A stretch of DNA of 64,000 bases from Paramarasmius palmivorus (Eukaryota; Basidiomycota; Agaricomycetes; Agaricales; Marasmiaceae), in NCBI GenBank assembly GCA_037176845.1, contig JAYKXP010000191.1, positions 16,664 to 80,663 of the forward strand. The letters are read 5' to 3'. The translations under genes and the position numbers were made by a program. Under the pieces are notes generated by a model, which did not search any database, was not told the origin of the DNA, and saw only the letters and a list, made by a program, of their open reading frames with translations. Of the stretch, positions 11,275 to 23,026 are shown in pieces (the first letter of the stretch is position 1; each line of letters opens with the position of its first letter).

Positions 11275-12043
11275 CTAGAATGGTAGTTTGCCAGAAAGTC
11301 TCTTCGGTGGTTTGAGCGGGTCTGGTCTCCTTCTCCTGTGATACTGAACGCGTGGCTTTATTAAAGAGGGACGACACGAAAAACACAGAAATACTCACCC
11401 CTTTGTAGCTTCTGATCCTCTTGTCCATATCCCGAAGTAACATTGCCCTGTGTGCTTCCCTCTTGTCCTTGGTACGCTCCCATTTGTGTCCCTTGAACAT
11501 CCTCTTCTTCTCGGCGTACAAGGGGACGCGTTGAGCACCTTCGCCCTTTTGCTCTGGCATAAATTTGCCCACCCAATCCACCTCAAAAGCCAATAGTTTC
11601 AGCTTTTCAGGTAACTCGGGCGCCTTCTCCGACTCTGTTTGAGATTCCTGTCCTGCTTTGGCACGAAGAACCTCCGCCAACACTTGGGGCTCGTGCAGTT
11701 TCGGTCCGGGTGGTAACAAGTGAAGGGTGTTCGTCTCTTTGGCCTTCTTGATTAATTCTGCTTGGCGACGAAGAGAGTACTTTGGTGGAGCCCAGCGACC
11801 GGTTTTGGGATTACGGTGAGGAAGAAAAGGATTGGGCAAGCGAATGCCCTGAGCGGTGCTAGTTGGCTCCTTGGGAGGGAGAGGACCATGCCTCGCAATG
11901 TGACTTTCAAGGCCTTTCAGCTCATGAAAACGAAATTTTGCAATGGCTCGAGCGGCGGCAGCTGACATTGACCGACTCGAGGTGGAAAGTCGGAGAAAGA
12001 CGTTGTTTGTTTGCCAAACAAACGCGACTTGTCTTGCCGCCAT
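11275..12043 (-). CDS. mitochondrial large-subunit ribosomal protein mL59 (MRPL25 family)
   Basis: A fungal mitoribosome large-subunit protein. The conserved core is visible: FRFHELKGLESHIARHGPL, then NPFLPHRNPKTGRWAPPKYS, LRRQAELIKKAKETNTLHLL and a basic tail with RDMDKRIRSYKG. The last exon is read best with an acceptor at ...cgttcag, giving YHRRRRPDPLKPPKRLSGKL-PF and a TAG at 11275-11277, which fits the family tail. An AG eight bases further on would shift frame. The intron itself is open if retained, so a longer frame to 11213 also exists. The start is uncertain: 12043 gives a basic, acid-free extension that could be a targeting peptide, while an internal ATG at 11968 (MSAAAARAIAKF) also resembles family starts. 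Its gene is divergent from the TENA gene, 84 bp away. Confidence 0.85.
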
Positions 12044-12127
12044 CACCAATCAGTTAACGGTCTCTGAAGGGAAGGCACTCAATCTTACGACTATTGTCCT
12101 GTTCTTGAAGCTTTTACAGGTATCAAA

Positions 12128-12911
12128 ATGGCATTAACCAAGCATCTTCTCAGTATCCCAACAAAAACCTCTTATGACCTTGCCATCGATCACCCATTCC
12201 TTCGTGACGCGGGAAGTGGTACTCTCAGTCACGATCTGCTGGCTCTCTGGCTTTCTCAGGACAGAATCTACGCGTCTCGAGCATATCCGCGATATATTGG
12301 CCTACTCATCGCCAACTTGACACAAAACACACCAAAGCTAATCGACAGTTCGGAACAGGAATCCTTCAAACGCATATTCCGGATTTTAACCTTTAGTCTT
12401 GATAACGTTGGCCGAGAGATGGATTTCTTCAACGAGACTGCTGAGAAGTGGGGTTTGGAGCTAGATGTTTGGCAAGAGAGGCAAGGAACAAAGACTTACT
12501 TGGCCGAGATGGATATCGTCGCCAAGGACCGGCGTGTCGAGCATGGGCTGGTGTTTCTGTGGGCGATGGAGAAGGTATTTTCAATCTCTGTTCTCTTCCC
12601 TGTGCATGCAATGACGATCAGCACAGGTATATCTCGATGCCTGGTCATCCGTGAAAGCGCAACTCGATGCCCAGAATCTTCAGAGCGCAGATGCCAATCC
12701 AACGCTCTCGGCCGTCATATCACTAGCTACGAATTGGAGTAACCCAGACTTTGTTGCCTTCGTGGACAATTTGGGCTCCTTGGTGGACTCGCTTGATATA
12801 CAACCCGAGACTGATACTTGGAGAGAATGCGAGGAAATCTGGGAGAAAGTTGTCGAAATAGAAGCTACATTTTGGCCCGAGAACGGAGAGGAGAGACGGG
12901 CAAGGAAATAG
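12128..12911 (+). CDS. TENA/THI-4 domain protein (heme-oxygenase-like fold)
   Basis: Helical protein of the TENA/THI-4 (thiaminase II-like) group, whose bacterial members hydrolyse aminopyrimidine in thiamine salvage. Fungal stand-alone versions are less well understood. The N-terminus HLLSIPTKTSYDLAIDHPFL is followed by HDLLALWLSQDRIYASRAYP, the usual helix with the conserved W-L-x-Q-D-x-x-Y pattern. A single intron at about 12575-12626 joins FLWAMEK to VYLDAWSSVKAQL. The C-terminal part ends CEEIWEKVVEIEATFWP, where an acidic residue and aromatic near the end are typical. The active-site Cys of thiaminase II is not obvious, so a catalytic role in thiamine metabolism is inference. The gene shares an 84-bp divergent promoter with mL59. 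Confidence 0.8.
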
Positions 12912-13108
12912 CGGGATATACAAGTAGTTTTGATTAGATGCATCGAGGGAGGTCGCGTCGATATGTATATAACAAATTGGAAATTGGAATGTATTTTGAA
13001 CCCTAACCTTGCCTGGCATTCGGTAGGGTTTGGGACTAACCCTAACACGTAAGCTTGCAACACTTCCACCCATACCACTACCGGCCTACTTTTTTCCCTT
13101 TCAAACAA

Positions 13109-14140
13109 ATGTCTGCTCTTCGTGGTGGTCGCTCGCGAAAGCCATATAGCGTTTGTCTCCATTCAACATGCTCGAAAATGTGTTTGGCTCATACTTTCAT
13201 TCACAGCGTCCCAATGTCAACGAGCAATGGGTTCACGACAAAGCTCCTGGGGTCAAGAACAACTTGAACAACTCGGAATCAAGACCTCGAATACCTTCTG
13301 ACGTCGCCACCTCAAATACAAAGCTATTGGTGTCCAATTTACACTATGAGATAACCCCAAAGGACCTCGCAGTACGTGACAACATGTGGCTGCCGCCTGT
13401 CGAGCTTAGCTTTTTCTCACCCAACTACAGGCCATCTTTGGACAGATTGGCACGCTCGTCCGCGAGCCATTGATCAGGGTACGAAAATCGACCTAGCCGC
13501 CCTTCTTCATGAAAAGAAAAGCCAACCTACCGCCTGTCACTTCTGGTTTTCAAGTACGATCGCAGTGGACGCTCCTCTGGAACCGCTATCATCTCCTACG
13601 ATACTGCGGCTGAGGCAACAAAGGCCAAGAAGCAATTCGATGGACTTTTGGCGAAAGGTGCGTTACACTAGAGTCGGGTACCTGTCAAAAACTCATTTCC
13701 ACGCTTTTAGGCCAACCGATGTCGATAACGTACGACACCGCACCACAACGTGCACTTCGACGATCAGTCAGCGCACCAGGATCCTCTTTGATCAACAGAA
13801 TTCAACGACCCCCGCTCAAGGATCGGCTTACCTCGGATGACTCTGACATCAAAGACTCTGATGGCCCGTAGGTTACCAAGGCATCTTATTTCAATCGTCA
13901 TTTCTAACGTCGTGCAGGGGACCAGTGCGCTCCAGACCAAGCAGAGGCCGACGAGGAGGCCCAAAGAAACCTGCTTCAAGACCCGAACCAAAAAAGCCAA
14001 AGACGGCGGAGGAATTGGATAAGGAACTCGATGCATTCATGGGAGACTCAGAAGCCCCAACTGCGAATGGTAGTACGGTTGACGCGCCTCAGGCCGCAGA
14101 CACGACAGGGAAGGCAGCTGAGGACGTTGAAATGGCTTGA
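13109..14140 (+). CDS. mRNA export adaptor Yra1/Aly-REF family
   Basis: Nuclear RNA-binding adaptor that couples transcription and splicing to export through Mex67/NXF1, normally with TREX. The start at 13109 gives MSALRGGRSRKPYS, a basic Arg/Gly tail. The first intron (about 13151-13206) leads to RPNVNEQWVHDKAPGVK. The single RRM follows across several introns: TKLLVSNLHYEITPKDLA, IFGQIGTLVREPLI, YDRSGRSSGTAIISYDT, then AAEATKAKKQFDGLLAKGQ. After the RRM comes a basic stretch (RSRPSRGRRGGPKKP) and the C-terminal helix TAEELDKELDAFMGD, the conserved UAP56-binding motif of the family. Five introns were inferred. The gene is convergent with Aip1, with 193 bp between stop codons. Confidence 0.92.
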
Positions 14141-14333
14141 CCACATCCCGATTCTGCATAAAAATAACATACTTCTTGGTGTAGCGACAGTTGTTCGTCC
14201 TATTTTGTTTGCTCCTTTTGCTCGTGTTACTGTACATAATGATATTCTCTTGAAAAGGCCTGTAATACTTCCTCTGGATATCTTTGCTATAAACAATTTG
14301 CCTGCCTCTTCCACTCCCGTCCTGGATATGAAA

Positions 14334-17008
14334 TTATGCCGGATGGAAGGTGATCTCCCAGACTTTGACGCAACCATCGAAACCGGCACTGGCAAGTTTG
14401 CCCGTCTTTCCATCTGCACTGTCTATCCAGAGAACAGCGTTCACACCACCGGGTCCAACATTCTTCAGGGCAATGTTCTTTAGTGGCTTAGCAACGCTCC
14501 AGATGTAAACATGGGTATCCAGCGATCCAGATGCGCAGTGCTTGGAGTCAGAGGTCCACGCGAGACTGTTTATGCGAGCGGTGTGGAAAGACCATCGTGA
14601 TGTGACGAGCTGTCAGGGAACATTCAACGAGGTTAGATTATGAATCCTAAACAATTCATGGCAATATCGGACATACCTTGTTCTCTCCGGTATCGAACAA
14701 GGAAATTCTGCCGCTAGACTTAACGAGTGCAGATATTAGTGCTAGACATAATAGAGTAGAATTCAGGGCCACAGCAAAACTTACATCTCCAGCTGCCAGA
14801 TAGGTTCCATCTGGTGAGAAAGATAAAGCGCTAACGACTCCTTTGCTGCCTTCCAACACGGCCTTCTCCTTCAGTGCCTTTCCGTCCCAGTCGTACAAGC
14901 GCACTTTTTGGTCCTTCGGACGCCAAGAACCGAAATCAGATTGACTTGACCATGAGCGCACCAGAACCCGCAAAACGCACCTCTCCGCCAATTGCAACAA
15001 CAGATCTCCATATAGCTACCGCACTGGGAGTGTATTTGGTAGCCAGATCAAACACTTTCTGATTTGATCTGATCACTTCTACACCATTAACTTCCACAAT
15101 AACCACAGATTCGTCGTCGGCGACTGCAATTGACTTTGGTTGAGAAGCGGTCGCGAGTGATGCTTGGCTATTCAAAAAGAGAACGGTGGTGAGAGTCTGA
15201 ATACTAAAGAAGGGTATAAGATTGGAGACTGACGTGAACCCGCTATCAGCTGCGTCGATTTCTCTAATACGATCATCAAAGCCTGCAGAATACACCTTGT
15301 TGCCAGCGGGAGAAGCTGCGAGTCCAGTGACGACACTGGTATGTCCCTGTCCTTGAAGGTGCGTAGATTCGCCTTTTGAGCTGGAAAATGAAAGGACACG
15401 ACCGTCGGCTGTACCGGCAAGGAACGTGTCTGAACCAAAAGCTGCCATCGCAGTGATTGGTTTTTGGGGTGCCTAAGTTCCACTTCATTATGCAATAGAG
15501 CATTAGACCAAAAACAGAAACTGACGTTGATGATCCTCGCCGGTTTGTCTGCAGTTCTTTGGTCAAATATATTGAGGTCACCACCAAGGGACAAGGAAAC
15601 AATTTCCTTCTCCCCGCTCCACGCGTTTCCTACTTGCTGGTTGCCGACACCAGATCCGAGCGACCATGTTTGAACAGCTTTACGAGCCTCGACATCCCCT
15701 GCACAACGGTGTTTGGTAAGATGTTATCAACAGAGAGTACTGTCGTTCTCACAGAGTTTGACAGTACAGTCAGCTGAGGAAGTCACCAGGGTTTTGGAAT
15801 CGGGGCTCCAGGAACATGCCATCTAGTGAACTTCTCCAGCGCATATCGCGATACTTTAGGGACCAGGGACTCACCACACTGCCTTTGTGGGGAGTATCCG
15901 TAATCTCCGCCATAGTATCACCAGTCTTTCCGTCGTACAAGAAAAGCTTGGAATCGGAGCCAACGCTAGCAAATAAGTCACCAGAAGGTGCATAACGAAC
16001 ATCTTGAACGAATTTGGTGTGGGTTTTAATTGTCTACATACTATTATCGGAAGAAGTCCTCTCAGTATGAAGAGTCGCACCTTATCATACTTGTAAGGGG
16101 CACCTGGCGCGTTTTCAGTAACGATATGATATGCCTGGAGAGATTTACCTTGGTGGAAGATTATAAGAGTGTCATCGCCAGCGGTTGCGGCACGGAATGG
16201 TCTTTGGTGACGAATTGCAACGGCATTTATGGCCTAAACGAGACATGTAAGATGGCGCTGAAGAACTAGAGTGGCCAAAATCGAGACATTCCTTAGAGTG
16301 TCCACTAATTTCCCCCGTGGAGGAGCCTGTATCCATCATAAAGGCGTGGCCGAACCTAAAAATTGGTCAAAATCATAGTACAGGTTATGAACACGGATTA
16401 GGACACACTTTTCCTTTCCATCTCCCACTGCTAGTATTCTTTTGCTCTCACCATCCCACTCCAAGTCGTTGCTGTGAACAATGACGCGTAAGATGTGACT
16501 AAGACGGTCAAGCCAGAGAGCTGCTGAAACGCACATTCGTCCGGAAATTACTTTGTATTCCCCCTTCAAAGTCTTATCTTCTCCAACAGTATCCCATACT
16601 CTTACTATCGATGGTTTAGTCGTCAGGAATGGTAGTTCTTTGGTACCGTACTGACCGGTGCCTCCAGCATCAGCAGATGCACAGTAGTACCCAGACGGAG
16701 AGATACGAGCTACGGTCGCATTTTGTACGTGACCGGCGTATGATACTGAAGCTGAAGGGTTCTAGGCGTCGGTACACGGTTAATGATAGCAGACAAAATT
16801 CATGGGTAGGTGATCACTGACGTTGAGGTCGCGTATCTATAAACTTGGAGGTCAAAATGGATGTTTTATGCCGAGCTAGGTCGTCACTTACAATCACGGA
16901 TTTCCCATTCGTATACACAATCTTGTCTTTGCTGGCGCTAAGCTTTGTTGATACCCCCCTGTCTGTGGTTGGATTTGCAGGATAGAGACTGGTTTGCTTG
17001 AAAGACAT
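14334..17008 (-). CDS. aip1: actin-interacting protein 1 (Aip1/WDR1), WD40 double propeller
   Basis: Cytoplasmic WD40 protein that works with cofilin to disassemble actin filaments. The start MSFKQTSLYPANPTTDRGVS is the usual short leader before the first blade. Recognisable blades include VSYAGHVQNATVARISPSGY-YCASADAGGTVRVWD, NDLEWDGESKRILAVGDGKE, VNAVAIRHQRPFRAATAGDD, TKFVQDVRYAPSGDLFASVG, SPAGNKVYSAGFDDRIREID and VSALSFSPDGTYLAAGD. The last blade is LASAGFDGCVKVWEITFHPA, followed by TAA at 14334-14336. About a dozen short introns are inferred. The number of blades and total size fit the roughly 600-residue family. It lies head-to-tail with nothing, convergent with Yra1, and has a long upstream gap to MFS2. 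Confidence 0.9.
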
Positions 17009-17463
17009 GACGATTCAACTTTGATAGAGGAGTTCAAATTGTGAGACGAATTATCGAAAATTTGGTAAGAAATGTGGAGAATGAGCTTAACAAAATGCGT
17101 TGCTGTGGGGAGATGTAAGAGCCATGGTTGGGTTGTCATCGATAGGCATGGTCCGTGCGTAGGAACTGCGCGGAGACGAGTCAGCCGAATTCAAACTTCA
17201 GACCCTCATCCATTGACACCATTAGCAAAGCCAACAGAGCGAAATTTTGGGGATGAACAGCTGGTAAATTATCATCGTGTCTTGTCCTCAACGCAACTCA
17301 ACGCTCTCTAGGTTCTAGAACACGGGCTTAGCGCATTAAAATTTACGAGCTCGATGAGAAAACCCAAGGATTTCCCGAATTTCGGATAACCACTCCTCCT
17401 GCCATGCTGGCAGACTCAATCAAGACCTAATGCACCCCAGCGATGTAACAGAATACCTCGACG
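17009..17463. other. intergenic, upstream of aip1
   Basis: No supported gene was found. It presumably includes the aip1 promoter. Confidence 0.4.
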
Positions 17464-18112
17464 ATGAGCCATTCCGACTCAGACATCTCCGAGTCCGGCA
17501 AGTACGGCCCTCTGCTCCCACTCCGAGGTACCCACGTATTCCCAACAAAACCTCCGAATGAGGTATTTTTCAACCTTCATATCTTCTTTGCAACTTCTGA
17601 AGTTCTGAATATCTTTAGGAAATGAGTCTTCGTCTTTAAACGGCCTCTCAATCAGTGCTCTACCTTCCCAGACGTTGTACCGATATTGTACCCACCTGCA
17701 TGTTCCATAACCCCGGAGATATCGCAGCCCACCTGATATTGTCGTTGAACTCACATGCCACGCAATAACGACATGACTTCGATACAATCTCAGTTCCCAA
17801 CAACAGCACAGATGCTTTTGTCGTCTCTTCCTGACAGTGATGTCAAGAGGTCTCGGGTGGCGTAGTGACACTGATGCTCCTGCCCATCACAGAGCATCTA
17901 CCCCGCACATTCAATTACAACTACAACTGTATCGGCCGATCATTGCTCTGGCCTTCGAAAAGGTCTCGTATTGCTTGGCTTGGCAATGGTATTCGACTTG
18001 TGAAGCTAAACAAAACATGGAATTGCTGGTCAGCTGGTCTCCCCTCACTCGACGATGGTATTTACTGACCACGGTAGTAGGTATTCTAGGCATGAGCAGG
18101 CTTCCGCGGTGA
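17464..18112 (+). other. possible small or decayed gene
   Basis: An ATG at 17464 opens MSHSDSDISESGKYGPLLPL. Skipping an intron from about 17527 to 17618 continues as GNESSSLNGLSISALPSQT. A second intron (about 17673-17722) continues as FPPDIVVELTCHAITT, which has the look of an F-box-like start. A TGA then follows, while protein-like sequence resumes one base out of frame (SIQSQFPTTAQMLLSSLPD-SDVKR) and could splice to a hydrophobic Trp-rich stretch (YRPIIALAFEKVSYCLAW). Either my exon model is wrong or this is a frameshifted relic. A minus-strand 130-codon frame over the same DNA looks like a shadow. Confidence 0.3.
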
Positions 18113-18915
18113 CATCGGCAAGTCTTCCCCATTTTTATTCCCGAGGTATCAATTCAATTAAAGGGCAAGAGATTTGTGGTGGGGCTACAGTAGAAACTGT
18201 CTACCTGGTCTGGTGTTCACAAAGCGTGCCCGCTACTCTGTATAAACTGAATCGCGTTAGAGGATGGTGTGCTCTTATCGTTTACACGAGCTCATTTGCA
18301 TGATTGCTAAGTTGATGCGCCACGCTCAACGAAGATCGGCCGAATATGTCTGAAGTTTCAAGTCATGACTTCATCTAATAGACACTATCATTGTCAGATT
18401 TACGCTATCCCGAACAAGGAGGCTGACATCCGCCAAATTTAACTATCGTTTAGGAAGGGCACCACATCCTCTCATGCTATACACAAAGGGACAAAGTGCT
18501 ATGAACAGACGCTTTGGGTCCCCGCAACAGCACCCATGTGATGGTCGTCCTCTCGCTTGCCATGTGATGGGCCAGTTCGAAGCCAGTTTTCGATGAAGGT
18601 AAGTGAGGAACCATCAAGCAGAGTACTTCTATCTTAATCGTTACTCTTTCAGGGCGAATAATCGGACTCGATAACATATGTGGAATAGTGTGAAGGGATA
18701 TCGGAATTTCGGATTCGCGATGCAGCGAAACCTCATTTGCAAACCATCCAAGCCTTTTGGAAGGTCAAGAATCAATGTAGACGTGTTCAAAGTATGGTAA
18801 CTCCAGTTGTGGGTTGAACTTTCGATCGGCCGATCATGGGACACCTTACCGGCAGTCTCCCCGCTCCCTTTTTTCGGAAGGCTGACGAGCGGAAGTTACG
18901 TCAGATGCCTCTAAG
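18113..18915. other. intergenic, upstream of MFS2
   Basis: About 800 bp without a supported gene, ending in the MFS2 core promoter. Confidence 0.4.
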
Positions 18916-18922
18916 TATAAAA
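18916..18922 (+). promoter_or_regulatory. TATA box of MFS2
   Basis: TATAAAA begins 50 nt before the ATG at 18966, matching the position in MFS1. Confidence 0.65.
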
Positions 18923-18965
18923 CACGGGGAGGTTCGAAGATGAAATTTCCAGTGTCCATTCTAGC

Positions 18966-21359
18966 ATGTCGTTGGAAAAGCACCTCAAGACCTCATCCTC
19001 CGTTGAGGATGTCAAAGTGGAGAACGCGGAACGTGAGGACTACCAAGAGCCCTCCGAATCATGGCTCGCGGAAGAGAAGAAACTAGTTCGCAAGTTAGAC
19101 AAGCGCATCCTGCCCATGGCTTGCTTGTTATATTTGTTCGCTTGTGAGTGTACGTTTACTTTCGAACATGTTCCTCCTCGCTAACATATCCCTTATCATC
19201 AGACCTCGATCGAACCAACCTTGGAAACGCCAAACTCCAATTCTTCCCGAGGGATGTTCTTGGAGGAGATCCCACAGGCGTCCTCTTCGATTGGGTCAAC
19301 TCGGCGTTTTTCTTTTCATACGTGCGTTTTCTCCCGCGCTTGTGTGACCGGTACCGAGACTGAGTGTTTTATGTATAGATCATCTTCCAAATTCCCGCTA
19401 CCATTGTTTCGAAACTCTTTCCTCCAAGGATCTGGTTAGCCTGTGCAGCAATGGGGTGGGGACTCTGTTCCACCCTAATGGTAGGCTTTATCTTCTATGT
19501 TACTTCCAGTTATGCTAATGCTGGCCGAATAGTCGACTACTTTCAACTTTGGTTCGGCAATGACTGCTAGGGTCTTCCTGGGCGTCTTCGAGGCAGGATT
19601 CGGACCCGCTATCCCTCTTTACTTTTGTGAGTGCAAACCAATTTCACTTCCGCATTTTGCGTTGATTACATGTTCTGTTTCCTCAGCGCTGTTCTATACA
19701 AAAGCCGAAATGGGGCTCCGGGTAAGTTTCCGTGCGCACTGTCAGAGATACCGGACTCATCACACACCAAATAGATGGCATATTGGTTTGGATTCGCTGC
19801 AGTAGCTGGTGCATTCGGTGGTATTGTACGAACACCACATTCTTATCTGTATGAAAGACTAAGTGAACTGATCGGAATGTCATCTAGATTGCATTTGGTA
19901 TACAAAATGCCGATGTCGCCATCGAGAATTGGAAGCTACTATTCATCGTCGAGGTAAGAACATTCGTCTCGACCGCCGCCCCGGCACTGATGGTTCTACT
20001 CAAAAATAGGGTCTCCCGGCGATCGCTCTGGGAATTCTAACGATCTTTTTACTCCCGAACAGACCCGAATCAACGACTTTCTTTAACGAACGAGAGCGGA
20101 AAATCGCATTGGACAGAATGAATCGGGCTACTAGCGGTGATGTTGGGCAGACTGTGAACAAGAGTACACTTATACTTTCCACTGTTATTCACCCCTATTC
20201 TAACAATCACAACAGGTCATATCGGCTTAGCGTTCCGTGATTGGAGGGTAGGTAATCATTTTCTAGCGCAGTCGTCCTTCTGAACTCTATTCAGATATAC
20301 GTTGGCGGCGTTATCTATTTCGGGCTGAACGCGTCCCTTGCGTCTACGTCAGCCTTCCTGCCGACTATCAACCAGACGTTTGGATACTGTAAGCTTCATG
20401 AAACCAACTGATTCATATATCTCATGATTTCACTCCTAGCCCGTGCCAACTCCCAGTTACTTACCGTACCGCCGTATGCGGTTGCTGCTGTGGTTTTGAC
20501 TCTACTGTCAGCTATATCCGACCGCTTGCAGTCCCGAGGTGAGAGAAAATAATGCCTCAGGTAGTACAGCCCGCTAAACGCGCCAGCAGGTATCTTCATG
20601 ATGGCCGCGACTTCTCTTGGAGGCATAGGCTACTTGTAAGTTCGGCTGTCAACGCTCATGATACTTCAATCTTGACAGTTGTTCAGAATATTACTTGTCG
20701 TCCCGACGAACATACGTGCGAGATACTTTGCTACCTTCTGCATCACTAGTGGTACGTATACTGCTATTGGGATCATCATCGCATGGTGTGCGTGTTGCTA
20801 TTCACTTACCACATCTATCGTGTGCTCATTCGTGTTCTCTAGTTGCCCACAATCTTGGATCCGAGACAAAGAAGGCCACCGGAATCCCAATGTTCATGGC
20901 GATTGGTCAATGTGGGAGTGTATTGGGCTCTCACTTATTGCCCGACGCTGAAGGTCCGAGATATATGTGCGTGATTTTAGGTCTCCCGTTCGGTCTACAT
21001 CCTAACGCCCCTGCAGAAAAGGCTTTGCAGGTTGGACATGTTGCGTTTCTTCCCTCTTATACTGACTCTGTCCTGGATATTAGTCTGCTGTGGCCTTGAA
21101 TTTCTCGCCACCCTCTGTTCATTTGTGCTAACGGTAAGGAAGTTAGCGCTATATGTCAATACATTGCTTAATCTGCTGATAGGTGTCCTACCGGATGGAC
21201 AACGCTCGTCGCGACACACAGTACGGTACTCCACAGGAACATGCAAGGGTTGACGTTAGCGAACATGCAGATAAGGTGTGCAAATTTACTTGTCCCTGTT
21301 GCCCCCTTTAGTGGCTCAATAAACACGCACAGGCTCCCGGCTTCCGTTATGTTCCATAG
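18966..21359 (+). CDS. MFS transporter MFS2, ACS (Dal5/Tna1-like) family
   Basis: Paralogue of MFS1 with the same exon layout. It begins MSLEKHLKTSSSVEDVKVEN, then EEKKLVRKLDKRILPM and LDRTNLGNAKLQFFPRDVLG. Membrane segments include IIFQIPATIVSKLFPPRIW, ARVFLGVFEAGFGPAIPLYF, AYWFGFAAVAGAFGGI and FATFCITSGTYTAIGIIIAW. A short intron near 21026-21083 must be removed to reach KGFAVCCGLEFLATLCSFVL. Leaving it in gives a false stop. The hydrophilic tail VSYRMDNARRDTQYG...HADK-APGFRYVP mirrors MFS1. It would sit in the plasma membrane and import a small organic anion; the substrate is unknown. Unlike MFS1, it has no transcription factor beside it. Its 3' neighbour is Mad3. Confidence 0.88.
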
Positions 21360-21569
21360 TATCGACTGTCAAATTAGCGTCTAGGGAGTACTGCGACCTG
21401 TACATGTTTTCTCGCCTGTAATACTACGCTGTGCTTCAAGTTCTACAATTAATTGCTGCTTGAGTGTGCTGACCTCGATCACGTGCTGTTCATTGTCGCG
21501 TTTCATGGTCCGTGCGCTGTGCACCGCCACAGTCGTTCTCTCTTCCTTTCACTATCGTACAGTTTCACC

Positions 21570-23026
21570 ATGCCATTGGAAGACGTGTTCTCGAGCAGTG
21601 CACCTGCAATTGTTGATTGCGATGTTCTCGAAGCAGCGAAAGAGAACATCCAACCTCTTGCAACGGGACGTCGAGTCACTGCACTTTCATCTATCCTTTC
21701 GACACCCCATGCACAACGAGAACCAAAACTCAATGCCACTCGAAACAGACTGCGGATAAACGTGGAGCTTGCTCTTGAAGATGAAGAGGACGACCCCTTG
21801 GAAGCCTATAGCGCCTTGGTCAACTGGACAATGGAGAATTATCCTCAAGGTCACAGTGCAGAATCAGGGTTGTTGGAATTGCTAGAAGAGGCGACGCGTG
21901 TTTTGAAAGATCACAGAGGTGGAATATGGAAGAAGGAGGCAAAATATCTGAAGCTATGGATGCTCTATGCCAGCTTTGTAGAGAAGCCTGATATCATCTA
22001 CCGTTTCCTACTGGCAAACGACATTGGCACAGATATAGCTACTCTTTACGAGGAGTATGCTGCGATTTTGGAGAGGGATGGAAGGTAAGCATCGAATATC
22101 GTTCTCTCTCCGGTTCCAGCTTAGGTGGACTTCATCCAGACGCAAAGAAGCCGATCAAGCTTATAACCTCGGTATCGCTCGAAAGGCCGCGCCACTAGAG
22201 CGCCTCAAATCGAAACATGAAGATTTCCAAAAACGCATGATGTGCGCTGCTCCCGCCGCATCCGCTGTCAGTGATGCCGTTCCAGCCCCATCAGAGCCGC
22301 GAAGGACCGTGCTAGCCACTACTTCCGCCGCTCCCCCTCTAGCATCGTCATCTAATCCACCAACGCGAACGTCTAGAGCTCCTTCGACATCCTCAAATGT
22401 TCCCCTTAGGGTGTTCGTCGACCCAACTGGCTCAGCTGCCCAGTCAGCTGAAATGGAGACAAATACCTGGCCAGACTTGGGAACACGTAAAACGAGGGTG
22501 AAGGAGAATCAGCCCGAGGTGAAGAAGCTCTCTGGGTCGACGCTCAAGCAGGCTGGGAAGACGAAACGAATCGCCTCATCGAGCTCCGCTGCGTCGAAGA
22601 TCGTGCCATATAGAGATCCTGGCCCAGATGAAATGCCGCCTCCCACCACCCTTCCTTCTCGTTCCACCTCAGCGAAGAAAGACGCCGTGCTCAGTACCCC
22701 TGCAAAGGGTAAATTCGTACCTTACAGCGATACCGAAGCCGAAGCACCTCCTGTCCCTTCCACACCGAAGTTCACTCCTTTTCGTGATGAGGTACGCACA
22801 ATCAAGTTTCTTTTAAGGTTAGGACACAGTTCTTATCGTTTTCATTGAATAGGTCGCATCCACCCCTTCATCGTCTGCTGTACCTGGCCATGTGATGAAA
22901 CTGAAAAAGCCTGATATCAAATTCTCTAGTTCCGAGGCAGAGGCGTTGCGCAGGGATCCTCTGAAGAACTATGATGAAGCAGCCGTGGGTGATGTTTATG
23001 CACCAAAGGTGGTCTATGAGGCTTGA
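21570..23026 (+). CDS. mad3: spindle-assembly checkpoint protein Mad3 (BubR1 family, no kinase domain)
   Basis: Component of the mitotic checkpoint complex that inhibits APC/C-Cdc20 until chromosomes are attached. The start at 21570 (caccATG) gives a first KEN box at residues 24-26 (AAKENIQP). The Mad3/Bub1 TPR region follows, with DDPLEAYSALVNWTMENYP, YLKLWMLYASFVEKPDIIYR and LYEEYAAILERDGR. Intron 1 (about 22086-22139) must be removed to the second AG to give GRRKEADQAYNLGIARKAAP, which matches the family. A second KEN is present in RVKENQPEV. The C-terminus is low complexity, Ser/Pro/Ala-rich, and ends KNYDEAAVGDVYAPKVVYEA. There is no kinase domain, so it is Mad3 rather than Bub1. Two introns were inferred. 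Confidence 0.92.

Noticed and set aside
11213..11275. Longer C-terminus of mL59 ending at 11213
   Set aside because: It arises only from reading through an intron. The spliced tail ending at 11275 matches the family pattern.
17479..17871. 130-codon minus-strand frame
   Set aside because: Composition is poor in motifs and it overlaps the better plus-strand exon model. Treated as a shadow.
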